DNA from: Lachnospiraceae bacterium
GTDB lineage: Bacteria; Bacillota; Clostridia; Lachnospirales; Lachnospiraceae
Direction: 5' to 3'
NCBI GenBank assembly: GCA_017467845.1
Contig: JAFUKH010000068.1
Location: 1 to 46,191, forward strand
Length of the DNA stretch: 46,191 bases
The notes under the pieces are model-generated. The model was not told the DNA's origin. It did not search any database and saw only the letters and a list, made by a program, of their open reading frames with translations. This document shows, one piece after another, positions 1-8,132 of the stretch; the stretch's first letter is position 1, and each line of letters begins with the position of its first letter. The translations under genes and the position numbers were made by a program.

Positions 1-1036
1 TCATTTTTACATTACCGTACTGCGAGCCTACGGATATACCACCCTGAGTTCTTACGCCGTGCAGACTGTCAATATAACATAGATGGTCGCCTGCCAGTTT
101 CTTGCGGATAACGAAATGACTTGCACTATCCTGACAGATATCAAAGGTACTCCAATACGGTGTATCCTCCAAAATCTTATTTACCGTAGCCAACTCTTCT
201 CCCTCAAGCCTTAGCACTTCCCCTGCCATCTGCTTGGTATATACACCAACAGGTGGTCTTGGTCTCCATGAAATCATGGGAACAACACATTCATGAAACA
301 GACCGTGCTCTGCCATTACCTTGATGTGGCGATTGTACATAGGTCCTTCCATGGGCATATCAAAGGTGATTCCCAGTCCCTTCAAATAATCCTTCTCTTC
401 ATCACCATCGTAGATAAAGGTGTGGGTGAAATCCACCTTTGTCTTGTTATATCCTACGGACATGCGTATTACAAAAGGAAGCTTGCTCTCCCCCACCTCA
501 TTCACATGACTTCCGGTAAACTTTACCGTTACAAGAAGTGGTCCTCTTTCTTCCAGTTCTACCTCTGTAATACTGCTCTCATAATGCTTATCCATTCTGG
601 CAGTATTGCCGTTTATGACGCAGGGTTCTTCCAAAGTCAGTACCGCCTTCGCATTCTTTCCATAGTCCTTACCATCTCTGGAAATCTGTTCAAATAAATA
701 CTTACCGCTTTTGGGCACAGTAATACTCACTCTGCCGCCCCCAATCACATAACTGTCTGCATTTTCAATGATGGTTACTCCCTCCACTACCCGCTTCTCA
801 ATAGTGGGAAGAACCTCCATTCCATCTTTCAAAAGCTCCGTATCTGCGGTATGTGCAGTCCACTTCACGCTGCCGTCCGGCCAATAAGCGGTAACACGGC
901 TCTGCATAGGTATTTCCTTGCCATCACCGCCGATACACTGATATCCGGTCTCTTCCACGCAGCGGCCTTTTTCCCACATGCACCCCCATGTTGCATATCC
1001 GTTGGGTTTTCCCCCGGTTAAATTATGTAGCTTCAT
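1..1036 (-). CDS. YetA-like / PcRGLX-type exo-rhamnogalacturonan lyase family protein, 3' end outside window
   Basis: About 345 codons are visible and the frame is still open at base 1, so the C-terminus is missing. The N-terminus begins MKLHNLTGGKPNGYATWGC and soon reads AYWPDGSVKWTAHTAD. This resembles the N-terminal RIFT-barrel domain of Bacillus YetA and the fungal exo-rhamnogalacturonan lyase PcRGLX (my recollection of the family, not searched). There is no signal peptide, so a cytoplasmic enzyme acting on imported oligosaccharide is likely. The ATG at 1036 is preceded by AGGAGGG, and the TAG stop of the upstream GH2 gene lies inside this Shine-Dalgarno, so the two genes are probably translationally coupled. 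The neighbouring LplA/B/C-like transporter and YesU/YesS-like genes support a role in rhamnogalacturonan breakdown. Exact substrate and catalytic residues cannot be judged from the fragment. Confidence 0.75.
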   Translation of the reverse strand, partial: MKLHNLTGGKPNGYATWGCMWEKGRCVEETGYQCIGGDGKEIPMQSRVTAYWPDGSVKWTAHTADTELLKDGMEVLPTIEKRVVEGVTIIENADSYVIGGGRVSITVPKSGKYLFEQISRDGKDYGKNAKAVLTLEEPCVINGNTARMDKHYESSITEVELEERGPLLVTVKFTGSHVNEVGESKLPFVIRMSVGYNKTKVDFTHTFIYDGDEEKDYLKGLGITFDMPMEGPMYNRHIKVMAEHGLFHECVVPMISWRPRPPVGVYTKQMAGEVLRLEGEELATVNKILEDTPYWSTFDICQDSASHFVIRKKLAGDHLCYIDSLHGVRTQGGISVGSQYGNVKM

Positions 1037-1044
1037 AAGCCCTC

Positions 1045-4000
1045 CTAGTTATCGATTTCTTTGGTCTTGCTCTTCTGATTCTCATTCCAGAAAAGTTCGT
1101 CCTCTTCACTATCCATCTCTTCCTCAAATATTATATGTAGGGCTCCCATTTGCACCTGAGGAGCCATCTCTTTGTCAGCACAATGCCAGCCTTCTGTATC
1201 CTCTTCCCACACCGGGCGTTTTTCCAGATTGTGGCAGGATAACACCTTAAAACGGATTTTACTGAGTTTCGCAGTAGGGAACTTAGCTTTCTGGGAAAGC
1301 AAACCATTTAAAAAGCTTCCTCTGGTTAACTCCTGCCATCTGCCATCCAGATAACCTTCTACCAGATACTCTTTCACACAGCCCAGATGCATTCTATCTC
1401 TTTGCTCCGGCATATACATAAGTCCGGATACTAGGGCTTCTCTGCCAAGCTCCATGGTGATACTTACCGGGAAGGTAACTTCCTTTATATGGAAGGTCTT
1501 ACCCGGATCTACCTCCCAAAGGGCATCCAGCTCTTCTGCGTAATTATTACCCGCTCCATCTATACAGCCTGCATTCTTTAAGGAATTCCTTGTAACATAT
1601 AGCGGGAAAAGGTGTTCCTCAATCTGCACTGTGTCAAGCTCCGTTAATCTCTCCCGTTCTGCGTTTGTAGCTGCCAAAGCATATTTCTCTATGGCTCGCT
1701 TTAAGGTTACCGCAGCCGGACGCTCTCCAAAGTCTCCTGACAGGTCCGCACTTACTAAAATCAAATGCCCCTTTCCTACTCTCGCCTCGAAAAGTAATGC
1801 CAGTGGCAGGTTACGGTTCCAATCATCCACTACCCGTACAATAGGTTCAAAGCGCTCCGGTAATTTGTCCATACAAAAGCCTCTTGCGGAAGACAGAATA
1901 TCCTCCCATTGCCAGCCTCCGTGATGCTCTGTCTCAAAATTCTTAAAAATGGGATGATCCTCATCTATGGACAGTCCCAGATTTCTTCCCCAAACAGGTC
2001 CCATCTGGGCATTCCAGAATACATTTTTTATGGATGTGGGCGGACACTCATAATTAAGCGCCGAAAGCTTGGGATAAAAAATGACGGTCTCCCCATTTTC
2101 CAGCCTTGCTTTCGCATTTTTCCAATCGGACGTGTAGCACGTATACGAGGTATACTCCCCTGCATCCTCATATACGTACAAGTCCCAGTGATTACAATAC
2201 CCTTCTAATTGTAACTCTATGGTAAGGCGGCAAACATCCGCCACATCCCCGAACTCAAACGTCAGTGTTCCCAGAGAAGTATTCTCTCCCTGCTTTATAA
2301 CACCGGTATCTATTTTCCCGGATTTCATCTCTTTACCGGTAGCAGTTTCGTACATACGCCACACTACCTCAGTATCCCTTATATCTTTATCTCCAAAATT
2401 AGCAATCTCTATAGGAACACTCACACATTCCTTTTTGTTATAAACATATCCAGGAAATCTGGCTAAAAGCACAACCGGGGAGATAAACTCCCTGATTTCC
2501 TCTGGCGTAGCGTAGCCTTTACTTTCCCAGAAGGCATCCAATATTCCTACCAACGCGGTTCCCTGTCCCAGATAATCATGCAAGTCCAGAATCTCATAGC
2601 CATACAGCTCCTTGGTACGCATGTTTGCTTCTACTTCTTCTTTTAACAGCCTTACCTGATTCTTTCCTGACACATAGCAAAAATCCTTATGATGTGGATA
2701 AACACCCATGGCCTTGGCATTCTCGCGGAACACCTCATAGTTGCCGGGTACTACCGCCCCGATAAATTTATCCATCACATCATAATCCGGATAAGAACAC
2801 CACTGTCCCATTTCATGGGAAATAATGGGCTTCGTCGCACCTTCCACGGAAGGTGAATAATCCTTTCCCTTCCAGCCCAGATAATTGCGAATCGTTCCAC
2901 CCCAAAGCGGTCCATAGGCTGATCTGTGAAAGTAAATATAATCTGTTCCTTCTATATCTGCAGGCGGCACATCATAAAACCAACCTGACTGCGCCGTATA
3001 TACACGACGATGCTCGTATCCCAGGGATTTATCGTACTCTCTGGCAAAATCCACCCATTTTCTAAGGGAACCATACCACTGTCCCCCCGGTTCATTGGTG
3101 GGCGAAAACAGTACAAAAGAAGGATGATGACCAAACTGATCCAGAATGCGCCTTGTCTCTTTTTCCAGAATTGGTAGCATATTGTTTTCTTCTTCAAAAA
3201 TATTCCACATACCGCACTCCGGCTGAAGATACACCCCAGCCTTATCCGCCGCAAGAAAAGCTGCTTCCGGTGGACAGTAGGAATGACAACGGATAAAGTT
3301 AAGACCATAGGACTTAATAGTCTCCATTAGCTTCTCCCACCAGGAAATATCCGTCTCCGGATGACCTGTCAGCGGATAATCTCCGCCGAAATGCGTTCCT
3401 CTAAAATACTCTACTCTGCCATCTACCACAAACCTACCATTCTCAATACAGATATGACGTGGATGAGACTTCGCATATTCACGCTGCGCTTCCCTGCGCG
3501 CCTGTAACTCCTCTTTCGTGAAAAGAGCAAACTCTCCGATTACCCCATTCCAATTGGCACATAACGCATCGGAGACTCCATGTCCGTCCGGTCTGTAGGG
3601 ATACCGCATGGTAGTATCCAACTCTATTCGGAAAACATGTTTTCCGGCAGCTAGTCCCCCGATTTCAATCTCATGAGCCGTACACAAGGACTCATCCTCT
3701 CCTACATACTTATCATCCACATACAAAGAAGAGTGATGGCGAGCCAGTTCCATATAAAGAACCCACTCCTCGCCATCCTCTGTAATCTCAACCTCTCGTT
3801 CATAGCTTGCAAGTCCGGTAAAATGACTCCTTGGCTGTGAAAGAAAAGGCACCTTACAGCCATGCTCCTGACCATATTTATATTCCTCTCTTTTATACCA
3901 CAGAGGATTGTGCAAACCGCTAATCCAAGGAGTATGTATGGTTATCTCTTCACCAAGCCCGGCATTTTGCACTGTGCCCGGCAGCGTAATCTGTGCTGTT

Positions 4001-4047
4001 TTCCCATCCAGTCTAACCTTCCATACTCCGGATAAATCTATACTCAT
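1045..4047 (-). CDS. Glycoside hydrolase family 2 protein (beta-galactosidase/beta-glucuronidase superfamily)
   Basis: The protein has 1000 residues. The first ~180 form a jelly-roll sugar-binding domain opening with DLSGVWKVRLDG, as in GH2 enzymes. The TIM-barrel core starts near residue 200 (ENGRFVVDGRVEYFRGTHFG). The acid/base candidate is E319 in FSPTNEPGG and the nucleophile candidate is E412 in ISHEMGQW. Residues after ~550 form beta-rich domains. There is no signal peptide, which implies a cytoplasmic exo-enzyme working on imported oligosaccharides. In a rhamnogalacturonan locus a beta-galactosidase or related activity on side chains is a reasonable guess, but GH2 also contains beta-glucuronidases, mannosidases and arabinosidases. 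The ATG at 4047 has an AGGAGAT ribosome site. The gene follows the transporter genes and is coupled to the YetA-like gene. Confidence 0.85.
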   Translation of the reverse strand: MSIDLSGVWKVRLDGKTAQITLPGTVQNAGLGEEITIHTPWISGLHNPLWYKREEYKYGQEHGCKVPFLSQPRSHFTGLASYEREVEITEDGEEWVLYMELARHHSSLYVDDKYVGEDESLCTAHEIEIGGLAAGKHVFRIELDTTMRYPYRPDGHGVSDALCANWNGVIGEFALFTKEELQARREAQREYAKSHPRHICIENGRFVVDGRVEYFRGTHFGGDYPLTGHPETDISWWEKLMETIKSYGLNFIRCHSYCPPEAAFLAADKAGVYLQPECGMWNIFEEENNMLPILEKETRRILDQFGHHPSFVLFSPTNEPGGQWYGSLRKWVDFAREYDKSLGYEHRRVYTAQSGWFYDVPPADIEGTDYIYFHRSAYGPLWGGTIRNYLGWKGKDYSPSVEGATKPIISHEMGQWCSYPDYDVMDKFIGAVVPGNYEVFRENAKAMGVYPHHKDFCYVSGKNQVRLLKEEVEANMRTKELYGYEILDLHDYLGQGTALVGILDAFWESKGYATPEEIREFISPVVLLARFPGYVYNKKECVSVPIEIANFGDKDIRDTEVVWRMYETATGKEMKSGKIDTGVIKQGENTSLGTLTFEFGDVADVCRLTIELQLEGYCNHWDLYVYEDAGEYTSYTCYTSDWKNAKARLENGETVIFYPKLSALNYECPPTSIKNVFWNAQMGPVWGRNLGLSIDEDHPIFKNFETEHHGGWQWEDILSSARGFCMDKLPERFEPIVRVVDDWNRNLPLALLFEARVGKGHLILVSADLSGDFGERPAAVTLKRAIEKYALAATNAERERLTELDTVQIEEHLFPLYVTRNSLKNAGCIDGAGNNYAEELDALWEVDPGKTFHIKEVTFPVSITMELGREALVSGLMYMPEQRDRMHLGCVKEYLVEGYLDGRWQELTRGSFLNGLLSQKAKFPTAKLSKIRFKVLSCHNLEKRPVWEEDTEGWHCADKEMAPQVQMGALHIIFEEEMDSEEDELFWNENQKSKTKEIDN

Positions 4048-4102
4048 ACTCTTTATCTCCTCTTATGACCATTGTAAAATCAAGGACTCTCCCCGTGTCA
4101 TT

Positions 4103-4268
4103 TAGTTTAGAAATTACTCAGAGAGAAAATGATATGTTTTATGAAGACCGTTGGAAAACGTCAGTACTTAGCGAGGTATTTTCGAGCTTAGTACTGCTAC
4201 GTTTTACATCGAGCGAGAGCATGTCTGAATAAAACATATCGTTTTTGAACTGGGTAATTTCTAAACTA
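4103..4268. repeat. 166-bp nested palindromic element (MITE/REP-like)
   Basis: The outer arms 4103-4142 and 4229-4268 are 40 bp each and match as inverted repeats at 34 of 40 positions; both ends begin TAGTTTAGAAATTAC when read inward. Inside, 4155-4172 (AAAACGTCAGTACTTAGC) pairs with 4186-4205 apart from a two-base bulge and one mismatch. Two of the outer mismatches become G-U pairs in the plus-strand RNA. No transposase or ORF lies inside. It fills most of the 314-bp gap between the binding-protein gene and the GH2 gene. A non-autonomous mobile element or an interspersed RNA-hairpin repeat are the two likely identities. Copies elsewhere in the genome are needed to tell. Confidence 0.7.
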
Positions 4269-4295
4269 GGTGGCAATAGGAGCCATAATTTATAA

Positions 4296-4325
4296 AGACC
4301 GGTATCCTTTTCCGGATACCGGTCT
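4296..4325 (-). terminator. Strong stem-loop after the binding-protein gene (attenuator or mRNA stabiliser)
   Basis: A perfect 12-bp stem, AGACCGGTATCC / GGATACCGGTCT, has a 6-base loop and lies 36 bases past the stop of the solute-binding-protein gene. On the minus strand it is followed by TTTATAAATT rather than a clean T-run. Partial termination or 3'-end protection of the transporter message before the downstream enzyme genes is therefore more likely than complete termination. Confidence 0.6.
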
Positions 4326-4361
4326 AATTTACTTTCCGCGTATCTAACGGGAATAAGCTAC

Positions 4362-5906
4362 TTATTTGTTAGCGTTGTACTGCTCGTTTACTTCGTCGAT
4401 AATCTTCTGACCACCTTCGTCTAACCAACGCTGATGAGCTGCCTCAAGACCTGCTAAATCAATTTCTCCACAGATGTACTGGGTTCTAGCCTGAGTTACA
4501 TACTCAGCAAGAGTAGATCCGATATCTGCATAGGTTGCAGAGTTTACAAGGTAAGAAGCTGCAGGATTTAAGATAGCATAAGGAAGAGCTGCTTCATATG
4601 CTTCTGCCTGAGCGATATCAGTCTCACCCTTCTTTACAGATGGAGAAGGAGTGTACTCTGCGGAAGGAAGGAATGCCAATAACTGATTTAAACCGGCGTA
4701 ATCGCCCTGAAGAGTCTTGTCTTCGGTATCAGTATCAACTAAGTAACCTTCTTCGTCGATAGTGTAGTGAACGCCCTCTAAACCATACTGGGTTAATACT
4801 AACATCTCATCATCACAAAGCTTGTCAAGTAAGGTTAACGCTGCTTCAATCTTCTCAGGAGTGTTACAAGTAGATGCACTTAAAGTGAAGTATCCGTTGT
4901 AGCCTGCAGTTGCAAGAGTTCTTCCATTAACTGCACCATAAAGAGTCATAGTAGCATTGGTAGAAGGATCAACTACAGAAGGAGTCCAGGTTTCTTCAGC
5001 CTTAAAGTAGTTCCAAATTCTCTTACCGGAGTCCATAACGTCGATGTAAACACCGTTCTCACCAACCTTACATCCGTTAGACCAAGTATCAGTTGTTCTA
5101 ACTGCCCAGTCAGCAGGCATTAAGCCATCATCATAAACCTTCTTAATCCAATCAAGAGCTTCCATGTATTCAGCCTGCATATGTACAGGAACTAACTTAC
5201 CATCAACCTCTGCCCAGCCGTTACCACAGCCAAACCAGGTCTGAATGATATCAAATACACCTGTGTAAGAGGTCATTTCCATACCGATAGTGTCCTGCTG
5301 ACCATTTCCGTCAGGATCGTTGTAGGTGAATGCATATAACATGTTGTATACATCATCCGGAGTAGCGTTCTCAGGTAAGGTTACACCAAGCTTCTCAGCC
5401 CAGTCAGTACGATAGCAGAGACCATAACGTCCAACTACACGGGTACGAGGAATTGCAATTAACTTACCGTCTACGGTTAAGCTGTCTGCAACGCTCTTTA
5501 ACATCTGAGAAAGGTTAGGATACTTCTCTGAATCCCATACATAATCATTTAAGTCTACGAAAGCACCCTGCTTAGCAGAAGATACTACGTTACCGGTAAC
5601 GGTACCGCCCCATGTCATAATCATAGGCATGGTAGAAGGATCGGATAATGCAAGAGTGGTCTTCTCTTCCAATACATCGTTAAGAACCCATTCAATTTCG
5701 AAGTCTACACCGGTGTACTCTTCGATCTTATCCTTGATTGCCTGTGCGTTTGCACCGGTATTACTTGCACCGGCATTGAAATCGATGGTCATGAAAGTTA
5801 CAGTTTCGCTACTTCCTGATGAGCTGCCGCCACAACCGGTAACGCCACATACCATTGCTGATACAAGTGCTAATGCTAAAAATTTCTTTAAACTTTTCTT
5901 TTTCAT
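4362..5906 (-). CDS. LplA-type extracellular sugar-binding lipoprotein of ABC transporter
   Basis: The protein has 514 residues. The signal peptide MKKKSLKKFLALALVSAMVCG ends in the lipobox VTGC, with Cys25 the lipidation site, followed by a Gly/Ser-rich linker. The length and the mature domain fit the large family-1 binding proteins (LplA/YtcQ type) that work with LplB/LplC permeases on oligosaccharides from rhamnogalacturonan or other polysaccharides. It sits on the outer face of the membrane and delivers ligand to the two permeases encoded just upstream. The ATG at 5906 is preceded by AAGGAGGATTAT. No ATPase gene is present, as is usual for this class, which shares an MsmX-type ATPase. The ligand is inferred from neighbours only. 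Confidence 0.88.
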   Translation of the reverse strand: MKKKSLKKFLALALVSAMVCGVTGCGGSSSGSSETVTFMTIDFNAGASNTGANAQAIKDKIEEYTGVDFEIEWVLNDVLEEKTTLALSDPSTMPMIMTWGGTVTGNVVSSAKQGAFVDLNDYVWDSEKYPNLSQMLKSVADSLTVDGKLIAIPRTRVVGRYGLCYRTDWAEKLGVTLPENATPDDVYNMLYAFTYNDPDGNGQQDTIGMEMTSYTGVFDIIQTWFGCGNGWAEVDGKLVPVHMQAEYMEALDWIKKVYDDGLMPADWAVRTTDTWSNGCKVGENGVYIDVMDSGKRIWNYFKAEETWTPSVVDPSTNATMTLYGAVNGRTLATAGYNGYFTLSASTCNTPEKIEAALTLLDKLCDDEMLVLTQYGLEGVHYTIDEEGYLVDTDTEDKTLQGDYAGLNQLLAFLPSAEYTPSPSVKKGETDIAQAEAYEAALPYAILNPAASYLVNSATYADIGSTLAEYVTQARTQYICGEIDLAGLEAAHQRWLDEGGQKIIDEVNEQYNANK

Positions 5907-5990
5907 ATAATCCTCCTTGTTATGAAAAAATTTATCTTGGTGAGGCGGTCCATGCCGCCCCTAAAGCCCTTATGAAATTGTAATTATTAC

Positions 5991-6902
5991 TTAACCCTTT
6001 ACTGCACCAACCATAACACCCTTGGTGAAATACTTCTGTACAAAAGGATATACGATTAAGATAGGTACTGTTGCGATTACCGTACAAGCCATCTTAACTG
6101 CCTTATCAGGCGGAGCACCGTTCATATCGTAGTAATCCATTGCCATCTCATTAATCTGTGAAGTTAACAGAATAATGGAACGAAGCTGAATCTGAATCGG
6201 ATACTTCTCCGGTGTCTTTAAGTAAATCATTGCATTGAAGTAATCGTTCCAGAAACCAACTCCGTAGAATAAGGAAATGGATGCGATTACCGGCTTGGAC
6301 AGAGGAAGTGCTACTCTGGTAAATACCTGTAAGTCGGTTGCACCATCCATATAGGATGCCTCATCCAATTCTCTGGGAAGCTCTGCAAAGAACTTCTTAA
6401 TAATAATCATGTTGAACGGACTGATTAATGCAGGCAATACAAGTGCCCACCATGTATCACGTAAGCCATATGCAGTGATTACCAAGTATGAAGGAATCAT
6501 ACCACCACTAAAGAGCATGGTTACGATAACCATATTCATAATCCAGTTCTTTCCTCTGAAATCCGGCTTTGATAAAGGATAAGCAAAGGTTAATGAGAAC
6601 AGCATACACATACAAGTTCCCAATGCGGTAAGTAAAATTGAATTTTTCAAACCACGAAGGATGTTTGCTGTTTTAATCGCATACTGATATGCATTTAAGG
6701 ACCAAACTTCAGGAATAATGAAGAATGCCTTTTCTGTTAATTCCTTTTCTGTTGCAAAGGAACCTGCTATTACATATAAGAAAGGTAATACGGTACTTAA
6801 TGCAACAAGACCAAGAACGATATAGATAATCACATCTACAATTCGATCACCAAGGCTTTTTTTAACCTTAGCACCGGACTTAGATTTCGGTTCTTTCGCC
6901 AT
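5991..6902 (-). CDS. LplC-type ABC sugar permease
   Basis: The protein has 303 residues starting MAKEPKSKSG. The frame is open further upstream to 6950, but the ATG at 6902 has a TAAGGAGGTAAAT site directly before it and starts 10 bases after the LplB-like stop, so it is the preferred start. About six membrane segments are visible. The EAA loop reads ELDEASYMDGATDLQVF and the C-terminus is YFTKGVMVGAVKG, typical of LplC/YtcP permeases. It pairs with the neighbouring LplB-like protein to form the membrane channel for the sugar caught by the lipoprotein. Confidence 0.9.
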   Translation of the reverse strand: MAKEPKSKSGAKVKKSLGDRIVDVIIYIVLGLVALSTVLPFLYVIAGSFATEKELTEKAFFIIPEVWSLNAYQYAIKTANILRGLKNSILLTALGTCMCMLFSLTFAYPLSKPDFRGKNWIMNMVIVTMLFSGGMIPSYLVITAYGLRDTWWALVLPALISPFNMIIIKKFFAELPRELDEASYMDGATDLQVFTRVALPLSKPVIASISLFYGVGFWNDYFNAMIYLKTPEKYPIQIQLRSIILLTSQINEMAMDYYDMNGAPPDKAVKMACTVIATVPILIVYPFVQKYFTKGVMVGAVKG

Positions 6903-6912
6903 ATTTACCTCC

Positions 6913-7884
6913 TTAATATAATCCACTTTCGCCAAACCACTTCGCAACACGGTCAGCGGTAAGTACCATAATCATTCCTACAAGGGACTTAAACATACCC
7001 GCCGCTGTAGAGAAGGAATACTGTCCTTGCACAATACCACGGGTGTAGATATATGTATCAAATACTTCCGCACTTGCTACATTCAAGTCGTTTCTCATAA
7101 GGAAAATCTGCTCATAACCGGTATTTAAGATACCACCTACTCTCATGATAAGCATCATGATAATAGTTCCCTTAATTGCCGGTAATGTAATGTGCCACAT
7201 AAGTCTCCAGCGACCTGCACCATCCACTCGTGCTGCTTCATACATTTCCTGATCTACTCCGGCAAGAGCTGCAAGGAATACGATTGTACCGTAACCGGTT
7301 TCTTTCCATATTACCTGACCTACAATTAAGCCCCAGAAAGTGGAACTCTTAGAAAGAACATCCACAGTACTTCCCGTCAACGCTTCAATAATGATATTTA
7401 CAATACCGTCTGTTACGTTGAAAAGCTGATAAGTCAAACTGGCTACAATAACCCATGACACGAAGTGAGGAATATAAACAAGTGTCTGTACTACTCTCTT
7501 ATATCCGCTGTGTCTAACCTCATTTAAGAATAAGGACAGAATAATCGGAGCCGGAAAAAACAATAGAAGCTGTAATAAACTGATACCTAATGTATTCTTA
7601 AATAATTTCCAGAAATCGGGTGTATCAAAGAATCTTTTAAAATTATTAAAGCCGCACCATGCGCTGTCCCAAATACCGGCAAAAGGACTGTAATCCTTGA
7701 ATGCAATAACGAGACCACCCATAGGTACGTAACGGAACATAATAAAATAAAGAAGCCCCGGAAGTAACATTATATAAAGCCACTTATGCTGAACCATATA
7801 CGCCCAGGTACTCTTACGATTTACCTTTATAGTGGTACCATCACTTAAGGTCATATAGCCCTTTTGTTTTTTTGTCTTAGCCAT
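6913..7884 (-). CDS. LplB-type ABC sugar permease
   Basis: The protein has 323 residues. A short cytoplasmic N-terminus is followed by KWLYIMLLPGLLYFIMFRY (first membrane helix), the phrase YVPMGGLVIAFKDYSP typical of LplB/YtcP-type proteins, and the EAA loop MYEAARVDGAGRWRLMWHI. It is the partner of the LplC-like permease downstream. The ATG at 7884 has AGGTGG about eight bases upstream. It is the first gene of the transporter-enzyme operon and is preceded by a cre site at 8002-8015, so catabolite control by CcpA is likely. Confidence 0.9.
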   Translation of the reverse strand: MAKTKKQKGYMTLSDGTTIKVNRKSTWAYMVQHKWLYIMLLPGLLYFIMFRYVPMGGLVIAFKDYSPFAGIWDSAWCGFNNFKRFFDTPDFWKLFKNTLGISLLQLLLFFPAPIILSLFLNEVRHSGYKRVVQTLVYIPHFVSWVIVASLTYQLFNVTDGIVNIIIEALTGSTVDVLSKSSTFWGLIVGQVIWKETGYGTIVFLAALAGVDQEMYEAARVDGAGRWRLMWHITLPAIKGTIIMMLIMRVGGILNTGYEQIFLMRNDLNVASAEVFDTYIYTRGIVQGQYSFSTAAGMFKSLVGMIMVLTADRVAKWFGESGLY

Positions 7885-8001
7885 CAGACAACCACCTTTC
7901 TATATATTTTATAGGTAAACAGTAACATTTTTTGTGCATAACATCTATAATCATTTTATTCTTTTGGTCCTCTTTATGTACTTTTTGTATCTTTTCGACA
8001 T

Positions 8002-8015
8002 TGAAACCGCTTACA
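8002..8015 (-). promoter_or_regulatory. CcpA catabolite-responsive element (cre)
   Basis: On the minus strand the 14 bases read TGTAAGCGGTTTCA, which fits the Bacillus cre consensus TGWAANCGNTNWCA at every fixed position. It lies about 120 bases upstream of the LplB-like start codon and within the gap after the regulator gene, a normal place for glucose repression of a polysaccharide-use operon. Confidence 0.8.
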
Positions 8016-8036
8016 GTTTTGTGTATTTCCACAATA

Positions 8037-8088
8037 AAATAATCATTTTCTTTTTAATGATTACACACTAAAAAGAAAATGATTATTT
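8037..8088. repeat. Perfect 20-bp AT-rich inverted repeat (terminator of the regulator gene or operator)
   Basis: The arms 8037-8056 and 8069-8088 are exact inverted repeats around a 12-base spacer; the core reads AATAATCATTTTCTTTTTA. It starts 45 bases after the stop of the YesS-like gene and ends 21 bases before the cre. It may terminate the regulator message, since TTTATTG follows on the minus strand. The stem is very AT-rich, so a binding site for the AraC regulator is an alternative. Confidence 0.6.
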
Positions 8089-8132
8089 CGTAAACATTAT
8101 GAATTTTCTATGAATTCGTTGTAAACTATGTA

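Noticed and set aside
293-697. Plus-strand ORF opposite the YetA-like gene
   Set aside because: It lacks a ribosome site and domain and lies wholly inside a well-supported minus-strand gene, so it is an antisense shadow.
4103-4268. CRISPR or attachment-site interpretation of the repeat
   Set aside because: There is a single inverted structure, with no direct repeats with spacers and no cas or integrase gene nearby.
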